Shown one piece after another: positions 1 to 5,936 of a stretch of DNA of 6,264 bases. Position 1 is the stretch's first letter. Every line of letters begins with the position of its first letter. The stretch comes from Prevotella sp. GTDB taxonomy: Bacteria > Bacteroidota > Bacteroidia > Bacteroidales > Bacteroidaceae. Below the pieces are notes generated by a model that did no database searches, was not told where the DNA came from, and was given only the letters and a program-made list of their open reading frames with translations. The translations under genes and the position numbers were made by a program. The stretch lies in contig JAJPYV010000323.1 of assembly GCA_021204735.1 (NCBI GenBank), forward strand, positions 1 to 6,264, given 5' to 3'.

Positions 1-1
1 G

Positions 2-520
2 GCAGAAAGATACCTGCTATTTCATATTTCCACTATCCCATCCAATCATATAAGGAAATGGTTGTACAAGGGATTGGGCGTTCATATAGATAAATATGTT
101 GTCATTCATTTCAAGACAGAAATACGTAGTCCTCGTAATTTGTATCTTGGTAAAGGAACTATCATTGGAGATAATGCAATTCTTGATGCAAGAAAAGGAT
201 TGATAATTGGAGAAAACGTGAATCTATCATCTAACGTATCAATATATACTCTTCAACACGACCATAGAGATCCAAACTTCGGATGTTCTACTACTCGAAA
301 AATGAACGTACAGATAGACAATCGTGTATGGCTTGGATCAAACGTAATAGTTCTACCAGGTGTTCATATTGGTGAGGGTGCGGTTTGTTGTGCTGGATGT
401 GTAGTTACTAAAGATGTTGAGCCTTTTTCGGTTGTAGCTGGAATACCAGCAAAAAAGGTTGGAGAAAGACCAAATAATTTGACTTACAAATTTAATGGTA
501 AGTCATGTAGATTGTATTAA
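2..520 (+). CDS. Hexapeptide-repeat (left-handed beta-helix) acyltransferase, 5' end outside the window
   Basis: Probably a CoA-dependent O- or N-acetyltransferase acting on a sugar in the cytoplasm, as expected in a polysaccharide operon; the acceptor cannot be told. The frame is open from base 2 with no stop, so the gene starts upstream. The TTG at 62 can be read as a start, but the 20 codons before it encode family-like sequence (IPSNHIRKWLYKGLGV, then IDKYVVIHF), so I treat the gene as 5'-partial with 172 residues visible. Seen: successive imperfect hexapeptide repeats (LYLGKGTIIGDNAIL, LIIGENVNLSSNVSI), a loop QHDHRDPNF whose His at 257-259 is the likely catalytic base, then a second coil block (VWLGSNVIVLPGVHIGEGAV) and the closing VVAGIPAKKVGERP typical of the WcaF/maltose-acetyltransferase-like group. 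The stop is 8 bases before the next start, so it is probably co-transcribed. Family assignment is firm; substrate is unknown. Confidence 0.9.
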   Translation, partial: AERYLLFHISTIPSNHIRKWLYKGLGVHIDKYVVIHFKTEIRSPRNLYLGKGTIIGDNAILDARKGLIIGENVNLSSNVSIYTLQHDHRDPNFGCSTTRKMNVQIDNRVWLGSNVIVLPGVHIGEGAVCCAGCVVTKDVEPFSVVAGIPAKKVGERPNNLTYKFNGKSCRLY

Positions 521-528
521 GCCATAAA

Positions 529-1734
529 ATGAAACTAATTTTAGCTAACTGTGCCGTGGAAAACGGGAACCGTGGCTGTGTGGCATTGTCTTTATCCACA
601 ATGTTCATATTGAAACAACTTTTGGAAAGTAAAAACATTCCATATACTTTCTATTTGCCAAATAGTGGTCATTCAGAAATGGGAGAACACATATTGCGTT
701 CAGGAGGATTAGAATTAAAATACATTGCAATACCAGATATTTCATGCTACAACAAAAGGAACAGTTTTAAAAACATTGTTCAGATAAAACAATTTATTTC
801 AACAATTCAAATATACAAACATGCTGATGCGATTTTAGATATCGGACAAGGAGACAGTTTTGCTGATATATATGGAAAGGGGCGCTTTAACTGGATATAT
901 GGTCAATATAGTTTGGGTACTAAATTCAAAATTCCTTATTGCATACTTCCACAAACAATAGGACCATTTAATGATTCCAAGTTGATGAAACGAGCCATAA
1001 AAGGCATCCAATATGCTAAATGCGTTATGACACGTGATAGACAAAGCCATGATTATGTCAAGCAACTTACACCAAATAAGGAGATTATAGAATGTATAGA
1101 TGTCGCATTTTTCATGCCATTTGAACGCAAGACATTCAACAAAGATTTCATACATGTCGGACTTAATATATCAGCATTGTTATGGCATGGAGGATATACA
1201 AGGGATAATCAGTTCGGTCTGACATTGGACTATCAGAAACTGATAAGAGACATTATTTCTTATTTCCTTTCAATGGAAAATGTAAAGCTACACTTGATAC
1301 CTCACGTTGTAGGTGGTGAGCGACATATAGAAAATGATTATGCTGTGTCATACGACCTTTATGAAGAATATCAGAATGATAACTTAATTTTATCTCCACT
1401 GTTTTTAGACCCAATAGCAGCTAAAGGATATATCGCTGGTATGGATTTTTTCATGGGAGCACGTATGCACGCCACAATAGCAGCTTTCTCGTCTGGTGTT
1501 CCTGTTGTGCCAATGGCATACAGCAGAAAGTTCAACGGCTTGTTTATTGACACATTGGATTACATGGACATGATAGACATGAAAGCATGCAACGAGAAAC
1601 AAGCATTGCAAACCGTTATGGATTGTTTTAAAAGTAGAGAAGAAGAAAAAACTTCTATAAAAAACAGGATGCAGACAGTAGTACAAGAACGCAAATATTT
1701 ATTAACAAAAAAAATAAACGATTTTCTTTTATGA
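529..1734 (+). CDS. Polysaccharide pyruvyl transferase family protein
   Basis: Members of this family (CsaB/WcaK-like) transfer pyruvate from phosphoenolpyruvate to form ketals on glycan sugars; some homologues do other glycan chemistry, so the exact reaction is inferred. The 401 residues match the usual family length. Seen: N-terminal ENGNRGCVALSL (residues 11-22), a degenerate form of the usual NxGD loop; DIGQGDSFADIYG (104-116), where the family commonly has a GGD-type motif; PQTIGPF (141-147); RDRQSHDYV (169-177); IDVAFF (190-195); and the diagnostic C-terminal block GARMHATIAAFSSGVPVV (310-327) followed by YSRKFNGLF. The ATG at 529 follows the previous stop by 8 bases and has no Shine-Dalgarno. 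The stop TGA overlaps the next ATG (ATGA at 1731-1734), which suggests translational coupling. An A8 run at 1707-1714 lies only nine codons before the stop. There is no poly-G tract in this gene, unlike the next two. Confidence 0.92.
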   Translation: MKLILANCAVENGNRGCVALSLSTMFILKQLLESKNIPYTFYLPNSGHSEMGEHILRSGGLELKYIAIPDISCYNKRNSFKNIVQIKQFISTIQIYKHADAILDIGQGDSFADIYGKGRFNWIYGQYSLGTKFKIPYCILPQTIGPFNDSKLMKRAIKGIQYAKCVMTRDRQSHDYVKQLTPNKEIIECIDVAFFMPFERKTFNKDFIHVGLNISALLWHGGYTRDNQFGLTLDYQKLIRDIISYFLSMENVKLHLIPHVVGGERHIENDYAVSYDLYEEYQNDNLILSPLFLDPIAAKGYIAGMDFFMGARMHATIAAFSSGVPVVPMAYSRKFNGLFIDTLDYMDMIDMKACNEKQALQTVMDCFKSREEEKTSIKNRMQTVVQERKYLLTKKINDFLL

Positions 1735-2732
1735 AAAATTTTATACTTAACTGCAAGTCAAAACTTGCTTTGCTTATCTGTTACTTATCTGATTATAGGT
1801 ACATGATAAAAAATTATCTGACTTTCGGTAGTGAGCCAGACAAGATTTTAGCACGTATAATGCTGATGATGCATGCATTGGAAAAAGGCATGTCATTCAC
1901 TGATTGTCCAAAAGAGTTCGGTAAGGAAAAGTCCCAAAGTCTTGTTAAGTTGATTCGTAGGTATTTAAAGAAAAATCCGATGAATGAGATATGCCGATTG
2001 TCAATTAATATTTTAGCGAGATACATGGAAAATTCTAATTCAACAAAGGATGTGCCATGCAGGAGAATGATTACAAATCTTTTGACTGAATACGGAACGA
2101 GTGTCAATTTTAGTTATAAGGGGGGGGTAAAAACTGTATGTGAACCTGAGCCATTTAACGAGGAAGTAATAACATATTTCTTTGCATCCCGTTCCAGCGT
2201 CAGGGATTATTCCGATGCCCCTATATCTGATGAGGAAATAGTGAAAGCATTGTCTTTGGCCTCCTTTACCCCTTCAGCGTGTAACCGTCAGGCAAGCCGC
2301 ACTCACTTGTTTAGAGATAAAAAGGACATGAGGATGATTATTGACAATCAGTTGGGTGACCAAAATTGGTGCGGAAATGCAAAGGCAATAATGGTTGTTA
2401 CCGTCAATTCTTCCTATTTTGGTGGAAATTACGAGAGATACCAGCCTTTTATCGATGGCGGACTTTATGCCATGAATGTAGTACACGGTCTTCATCTTCA
2501 ACACATAGCATCATGTTTTAAAATGTATGTCAGAAGTCCCCAAAAAGACAATGAATTCAGGAAAATCACGGGGATTCCACAAAATGAGATACCAATTGTG
2601 CTGATATTGATGGGACACTATCAGCAAAAGCCTGTTTATTCACCAAAGTCGGAAAGAATTTGTTCGTGGCAACAACCTAACGTAACAAATATTTCTAATG
2701 GTAACCAATATATCGAAAATTATCAAGAATGA
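1731..2732 (+). CDS. Nitroreductase-family flavoprotein with N-terminal extension; carries an in-frame G8 tract
   Basis: Likely a cytoplasmic FMN-dependent oxidoreductase used in glycan tailoring; substrate unknown. Of its 333 residues, about 1-130 are an extension with no motif I recognise, rich in basic and hydrophobic residues. About 150-310 form the nitroreductase fold: SRSSVRDY (153-160) is the FMN-phosphate-binding Arg-rich motif, followed by DEEIVKALSLASFTPSACNRQ (start 167), the usual PSxxNxQ flavin segment, then GGLYAMNVVHGLHLQHIASC matching the central helix, and IPIVLILMGHY as the late beta strand. The linker between the two parts contains AAG GGG GGG GTA (G8, 2120-2127; residues Lys130-Val133). 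At G8 the frame is open. G7 or G10 would give an immediate TAA, and G9 would stop a few codons later at TGA. It starts within ATGA overlapping the pyruvyl transferase stop and overlaps the next gene by 35 bases. The pairing with a ferredoxin-FrhB protein suggests a shared electron supply (inference). Confidence 0.87.
   Translation: MKNFILNCKSKLALLICYLSDYRYMIKNYLTFGSEPDKILARIMLMMHALEKGMSFTDCPKEFGKEKSQSLVKLIRRYLKKNPMNEICRLSINILARYMENSNSTKDVPCRRMITNLLTEYGTSVNFSYKGGVKTVCEPEPFNEEVITYFFASRSSVRDYSDAPISDEEIVKALSLASFTPSACNRQASRTHLFRDKKDMRMIIDNQLGDQNWCGNAKAIMVVTVNSSYFGGNYERYQPFIDGGLYAMNVVHGLHLQHIASCFKMYVRSPQKDNEFRKITGIPQNEIPIVLILMGHYQQKPVYSPKSERICSWQQPNVTNISNGNQYIENYQE
2120..2127 (+). repeat. G8 homopolymer tract in the nitroreductase gene (ON register)
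   Basis: Eight consecutive G at codons 130-133, followed by TAAAAACT. The register is aaG GGG GGG Gta, read as Lys-Gly-Gly-Val, so the gene is open at this length. Losing one G, or gaining two, brings the adjacent TAA in frame; gaining one leads to a TGA shortly after. It lies in the linker just before the nitroreductase domain. This is one of three such tracts in the window and a candidate slipped-strand contingency site. Confidence 0.85.
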
Positions 2733-2922
2733 CCTTTGCTTGGGATGCGGATTATGTGAGGCAATAAGCCCAAAATCCATGTTGCGAATAAACGTAAATG
2801 GGTTTTATCGCCCTGATCCAATTCCTACAGACCATAATTCTATAAATAAAATCATTCATTGTTGTCCTGGAATTCATATAGAAAGTGTAAAAGGACATAA
2901 TACTGATGTATGGGGGGGGTAA
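2698..2922 (+). CDS. Ferredoxin-like N-terminal part of an FrhB-family protein; stops at a G8 tract
   Basis: This is the N-terminal iron-sulfur part of a protein of the coenzyme F420 hydrogenase/dehydrogenase beta subunit family, separated from its C-terminal part by a one-base frame difference. Seen in 74 residues: CLGCGLC (Cys14, 17, 20), a 4Fe-4S CxxCxxC cluster motif. The position of the usual fourth Cys is Ser24 (ISPKS instead of a CP motif), but a later Cys-Cys-Pro-Gly (HCCPG) may supply the ligand, as is common in this subfamily. GFYRPD is also family-like. The ATG at 2698 sits inside the nitroreductase gene (35-base overlap) and leaves 13 residues before the first Cys, which fits relatives; the next in-frame ATG would lose the cluster. 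The frame ends TGG GGG GGG TAA. With one extra G it would continue directly into the 2910-3902 frame and give a protein of about 401 residues, the normal size for this family. Confidence 0.82.
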   Translation: MVTNISKIIKNDLCLGCGLCEAISPKSMLRINVNGFYRPDPIPTDHNSINKIIHCCPGIHIESVKGHNTDVWGG

Positions 2923-3902
2923 AAACTATCTGCAATGCATGGGCTTCAGACAGCACAATCCGACATAAGTCAGCTTCTGGTGGAGTTACAACAGCATTGG
3001 CGATATATCTCCTTGAAAGTGGAAAAGTAGATGCTGTGTTACATATCGGTACTATTGAGAATGACTATCTGCACAATGAATTGTGTGTCAGTCGTACAAG
3101 AAAGGAAATCTGCAGTCATTGCGGTAGCAGATATGCTCCAGTTTCCATGTTCAGCAATATTTTCAGGATTCTTGAAAATAACAAACAGGAAAAGTTTTGC
3201 TTTATCGGTAAGCCATGTGATGTTGCGGCGGTCAGGAATATTATAAAAGAATATCCACAGTATGAATCCAAATTTCCTTATTTGCTAGCTATTTTTTGTG
3301 CAGGAATGCCAAGCTATAATGCAACTATACAGGCAATAAATTCTTTCGCTCATAACAGTACTCCCATATCTCTAAGTTATAGAGGAGATGGTTGGCCTGG
3401 ATATTTTACAGTGAAATATAGTGACGGTAAAGTTAATAGGATGACCTATAACGAAAGTTGGGGAAAAATACTTGGTCGTCAGTTGGGCTTTCGTTGCAAG
3501 ATTTGCCCTGACGGAATAGGTTTGCTGGCGGATATAGCTTCCGGTGATTCCTGGAACACAAAAGACGGTTATCCAGATTTTACTGAATCGGAAGGCAGGA
3601 ATTTCTGTTTTATTCGCACAAACATTGGGAAACAGATTTTTGATGAGGCAGTTAAGGCTGGTTATATAGAAACAGAAATATTAGATATAGATAAAATTAA
3701 AGATATACAGAGATATCAATATAACAGGCGTCACCTCATTGGCTGGCGTGTATTGGTAGTACAACTGTTATCAGGATTCATCTTAGAATTCAAAGGTTTT
3801 GGTTTCATTAAAACATCATTGAAAACAAACTTCTTCGTTGCTGTGAGAGACGCTCTCGGAACAGCAAAGAGATTTTACAAATTAAAAAAGCAGAATGGGT
3901 AG
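2910..3902 (+). CDS. FrhB-family (coenzyme F420 hydrogenase/dehydrogenase beta subunit-like) flavin/Fe-S domain, C-terminal part of a split gene
   Basis: Homologues pass electrons through flavin and Fe-S centres; versions in polysaccharide loci are not thought to need F420 itself and their substrate is undefined. Seen: NAWASDSTIRHKSASGGV (residues 9-26), the hallmark SxSGG; SRYAPVS (73-79); FIGKPCDVAA (98-107), the family GxPCxxA motif; FCAGMPS (129-135); YRGDGWPG (157-164); CKICPDG (196-202); and ADIASGDSW (207-215). The domain is complete from its first motif on. The ATG at 2910 directly abuts the G8 tract and overlaps the stop of the ferredoxin frame, so in the present state this part could only be made by reinitiation there or by slippage joining it to 2698-2922. 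At G9 the two parts fuse in frame as Trp-Gly-Gly-Val. The stop overlaps the flippase start by 8 bases. I read it as the rest of one phase-OFF gene rather than an independent gene. Confidence 0.85.
   Translation: MGGVKTICNAWASDSTIRHKSASGGVTTALAIYLLESGKVDAVLHIGTIENDYLHNELCVSRTRKEICSHCGSRYAPVSMFSNIFRILENNKQEKFCFIGKPCDVAAVRNIIKEYPQYESKFPYLLAIFCAGMPSYNATIQAINSFAHNSTPISLSYRGDGWPGYFTVKYSDGKVNRMTYNESWGKILGRQLGFRCKICPDGIGLLADIASGDSWNTKDGYPDFTESEGRNFCFIRTNIGKQIFDEAVKAGYIETEILDIDKIKDIQRYQYNRRHLIGWRVLVVQLLSGFILEFKGFGFIKTSLKTNFFVAVRDALGTAKRFYKLKKQNG
2912..2919 (+). repeat. G8 homopolymer tract splitting the ferredoxin-FrhB gene (OFF register)
   Basis: Eight consecutive G followed by TAAAAACT. The upstream frame reads tGG GGG GGG TAA and stops on the tract edge, while the downstream FrhB frame reads Gta AAA ACT. 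G9 (or G6) joins them. The tract plus the following eight bases (16 in all) is identical to the tract region in the nitroreductase at 2120-2135. The same register is also a G GGG GGG slippery heptamer in which a -1 ribosomal slip would give the fused product; I see no convincing stem-loop downstream. Confidence 0.85.
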
Positions 3903-5388
3903 TTCATCAAAAGTTGCCAGTGGTGTGATATGGAGCACGGTGATGAATGTCATCAATGCCGTTTATGGTTTCATATCAGTGCCAATTCTAATCAACTATT
4001 TCGGAAAAGCGGAATATGGACTGATCGGTTTGGCAATGTCAGTGAATGTATATATGCAATTGATGGACTTGGGCTTCAATTCCACTAACGTCAGGTTTTT
4101 CTCTGCATGGCTTGCGAAAAAAGATTATGAAAACGTAAAGAAACTTTTCCAGTCAAGTTTGGCATTCTACGGCTGCATTGGAATAGTGAATAGTTTGGTC
4201 TTATTGATTATCACATTATTTTCCAAACAATTGTTTCACCTTACGCCCGAACAGGATACCATTTTGCGTGATTTCTTTATTATCTTGATGTTAAGCGCAA
4301 TCATAAGTTGGTATTCTTCATGTTTTGATCAACTTATAAGGGCAACGGAGAATGTTGCATGGATACAGCGAAGGACTATAATCCCCAAATTAGTAATGAT
4401 AGCAATTCTTTTTATTACGGTGTATGCCCACCTAAATATCGTTTTGTATTTCTTTCTGACAACATTTGCTCTTTTTGTAATCATACCATTATCAGTTAAG
4501 AAAATCCGCAAGGAATTGCCGTTCATCAGTTTTATGCCAAAATTTGATTGGGTTACGCTAAAAGGCATTATTCCATATTGCTTGAATATATTCTCATTCA
4601 GTCTTTTTCAGTTCTCATTCTATAATTTACGCCCTGTTTTCTTGGGTATACGTGGGAACATTGAATCTGTTGCCGATTACAGGGTATTGAATGGTATAAT
4701 TAGCATTGTCTCTTTATTCGGGAGTTCATTTATGGGAGCTTTGTTGCCTTCAGCAGCCAAAGCAGTGGCTCAACATAACAAAGTAGCTTATTACAAGGTT
4801 GCATACGATGGTACAAAATATATCAGTATTGTTTTGTGTTTTTGTGTTTTCGGCATGATGACAGTTGGAAAAGAGGTTTTAACAATGTATGTTGGTGAGA
4901 GTTATTATTATTTAATACCTTACCTTAATTTATGGCTTCTTTGCACATTAGTTGTACACAATAATGCAATCTCAAGTCTTATATTATCTGGCACTGATAT
5001 TCGTGCGATAACATATAATTCTGCTATTGCTTCTGTCGCAGGTCTTGTTATAGCATGGTTTACGATACCTCACTACCAAATAGGAGGTGTGGTGATTGCT
5101 TTCGTGATTTACATCCTAATACAACTTTTGTTCTATTACTTTTACTATTGGCCACGGAAAATGAGAATCAATTCATGGCGTGTTTTCTCACGCTCTTTTT
5201 TCCCATACGTTGCAAGCGGTTTGATAATAAACTTTCTTATAGATAAAACGATATCAGTATCAATATCAACATTTTTTGCCTTTATAATGAAAGGATTTTT
5301 ATTTGCTATTCTATATAGCATTTTTGTGCTAATAACTCTAACTTCAGAAGACAAGAAATACTTTCTTTCTATCATAAAGCATAAATGA
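3895..5388 (+). CDS. Wzx-type polysaccharide flippase (MATE/MOP superfamily)
   Basis: Predicted to move the undecaprenyl-linked repeat unit across the inner membrane for polymerisation. The 497 residues are strongly hydrophobic, with about 12-14 membrane segments. It begins with the usual amphipathic start and first helix (VIWSTVMNVINAVYGFISVP, 11-30), then YFGKAEYGLIGLA (35-47) and LMDLGFNSTNVRFFS (56-70), motifs characteristic of this superfamily. Further segments lie near 90-110, 127-145, 163-180, 183-200, 225-245, 265-285, 309-325, 338-357, 372-390, 397-418, 434-450 and 458-482. A basic loop around 200-207 and a charged C-terminus are likely cytoplasmic. The ATG at 3895 overlaps the FrhB stop by 8 bases, and the TGA overlaps the next ATG (ATGA). 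There is no homopolymer tract in the gene, consistent with export being needed whatever the decoration. Family is firm; substrate is not predictable from sequence alone. Confidence 0.92.
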   Translation: MGSSSKVASGVIWSTVMNVINAVYGFISVPILINYFGKAEYGLIGLAMSVNVYMQLMDLGFNSTNVRFFSAWLAKKDYENVKKLFQSSLAFYGCIGIVNSLVLLIITLFSKQLFHLTPEQDTILRDFFIILMLSAIISWYSSCFDQLIRATENVAWIQRRTIIPKLVMIAILFITVYAHLNIVLYFFLTTFALFVIIPLSVKKIRKELPFISFMPKFDWVTLKGIIPYCLNIFSFSLFQFSFYNLRPVFLGIRGNIESVADYRVLNGIISIVSLFGSSFMGALLPSAAKAVAQHNKVAYYKVAYDGTKYISIVLCFCVFGMMTVGKEVLTMYVGESYYYLIPYLNLWLLCTLVVHNNAISSLILSGTDIRAITYNSAIASVAGLVIAWFTIPHYQIGGVVIAFVIYILIQLLFYYFYYWPRKMRINSWRVFSRSFFPYVASGLIINFLIDKTISVSISTFFAFIMKGFLFAILYSIFVLITLTSEDKKYFLSIIKHK

Positions 5389-5936
5389 AAATATATTCTG
5401 AGTCTATTTCAATAACCAAGGCTTTCGGTATATTGCTGATGGTGATGTGTCATGCTGGATGCCCTAAATTTATGCATGATTTTATATATATATTCCACAT
5501 GCCATTGTTTTTCATAATGAGTGGATATTGTTTTAAAGAAAAGTATTTGAATACGCCAAAACAATTTGCAATTAGACGAGTAAAAGGTCTGTATGTTCCT
5601 TTCGTAAAATATGGACTTCTGTTTTTAGTATTTCACAATGTGTTGTTTTATCTAAACATATATAATGGAGAATATGGCTTCAACGGAAATGTCTCATCAC
5701 TTTATTCAGTTTCTGATTATTTTCATCATGCCATACTTATCGTCACAGCAATGTCAGATAGTGAACAATTGTTAGGGGGCTATTGGTTTCTTAGATGTCT
5801 GTTTTGGGGCTCATTGATATCACTTGCAACAATCAAGTATGTCAAGAAACCCATAGTGGGGGGGGGTAATTTTGCTTATCCTTACAATTTTAACAAGTGC
5901 ATTTCCAATAATACATGTGCCATATTTCGGAATTGA
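5385..5936 (+). CDS. Acyltransferase-3 family membrane protein, N-terminal part; frameshifted at a G9 tract
   Basis: Acyltransferase-3 (OafA/NodX-like) proteins O-acylate, usually O-acetylate, glycan residues from the membrane. The first 160 residues are typical: ITKAFGILLMVMCHAG (10-25) with the conserved helix-1 His23; FIYIFHMPLFFIMSGYCF (33-50) with the hallmark FHMPLFF and SGY; RRVKGLYVPFVKYGLLF (64-80), the conserved Arg-rich entry to the next helix; and GGYWFLRCLFWGSLI (131-145), the WFL motif. At 5856 the gene reads GTG GGG GGG GGT AAT, giving Val-Gly-Gly-Gly and then about 23 residues of polar, non-family sequence to the TGA at 5936, for 183 residues against about 330-380 expected. 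With eight G the frame continues as Val-Gly-Gly-Val into the membrane-spanning remainder (see the 5866-6264 entry). The ATG overlaps the flippase stop. Probably a phase-OFF allele; a true pseudogene or a base-calling error are the alternatives. Confidence 0.85.
   Translation: MKIYSESISITKAFGILLMVMCHAGCPKFMHDFIYIFHMPLFFIMSGYCFKEKYLNTPKQFAIRRVKGLYVPFVKYGLLFLVFHNVLFYLNIYNGEYGFNGNVSSLYSVSDYFHHAILIVTAMSDSEQLLGGYWFLRCLFWGSLISLATIKYVKKPIVGGGNFAYPYNFNKCISNNTCAIFRN
5858..5866 (+). repeat. G9 homopolymer tract in the acyltransferase-3 gene (OFF register)
   Basis: Nine consecutive G followed by TAA. The register is gtG GGG GGG GGt AAT, which leads to a truncated protein. Deleting one G gives gtG GGG GGG Gta ATT and opens the rest of the gene to the window end; G7 would stop at once at TAA. 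It is the longest of the three poly-G tracts in the window and lies between predicted membrane segments. Confidence 0.85.

Noticed and set aside
62..64. TTG at 62 as the true start of the first gene
   Set aside because: The frame is open upstream to the window edge and encodes family-like residues, so the gene more likely begins outside the window.
835..1155. Minus-strand open frame (106 codons) inside the pyruvyl transferase gene, and similar antisense frames at 1371-1553, 1405-1686, 1814-2107, 2274-2504, 4329-4568, 5145-5375 and 5820-6062
   Set aside because: All lie antisense to well-supported genes, show no recognisable motif, and have compositions expected of shadow frames.
1707..1714. 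A8 run near the end of the pyruvyl transferase gene; an A9 would fuse it in frame to the nitroreductase
   Set aside because: A8 runs are expected in AT-rich DNA, and the slip would alter only the last few residues. I do not count it as a designed switch, though the fusion frame is open.
3031..3246. Plus-strand alternative frames at 3031-3246 and 5055-5246
   Set aside because: They lie out of frame inside the FrhB domain and the flippase, whose own frames carry clear family motifs. No independent evidence.
4567..4583. 17-base exact direct repeat between 4567-4583 (flippase) and 6097-6113 (acyltransferase)
   Set aside because: Both copies encode the same short membrane-segment sequence IIPYCL with common codons. 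No flanking similarity or mobile-element structure, so probably coincidence.
2120..5866. G-quadruplex formation by the poly-G tracts
   Set aside because: Each tract is a single isolated run with no nearby G runs to supply the other strands, so an intramolecular quadruplex is not supported.
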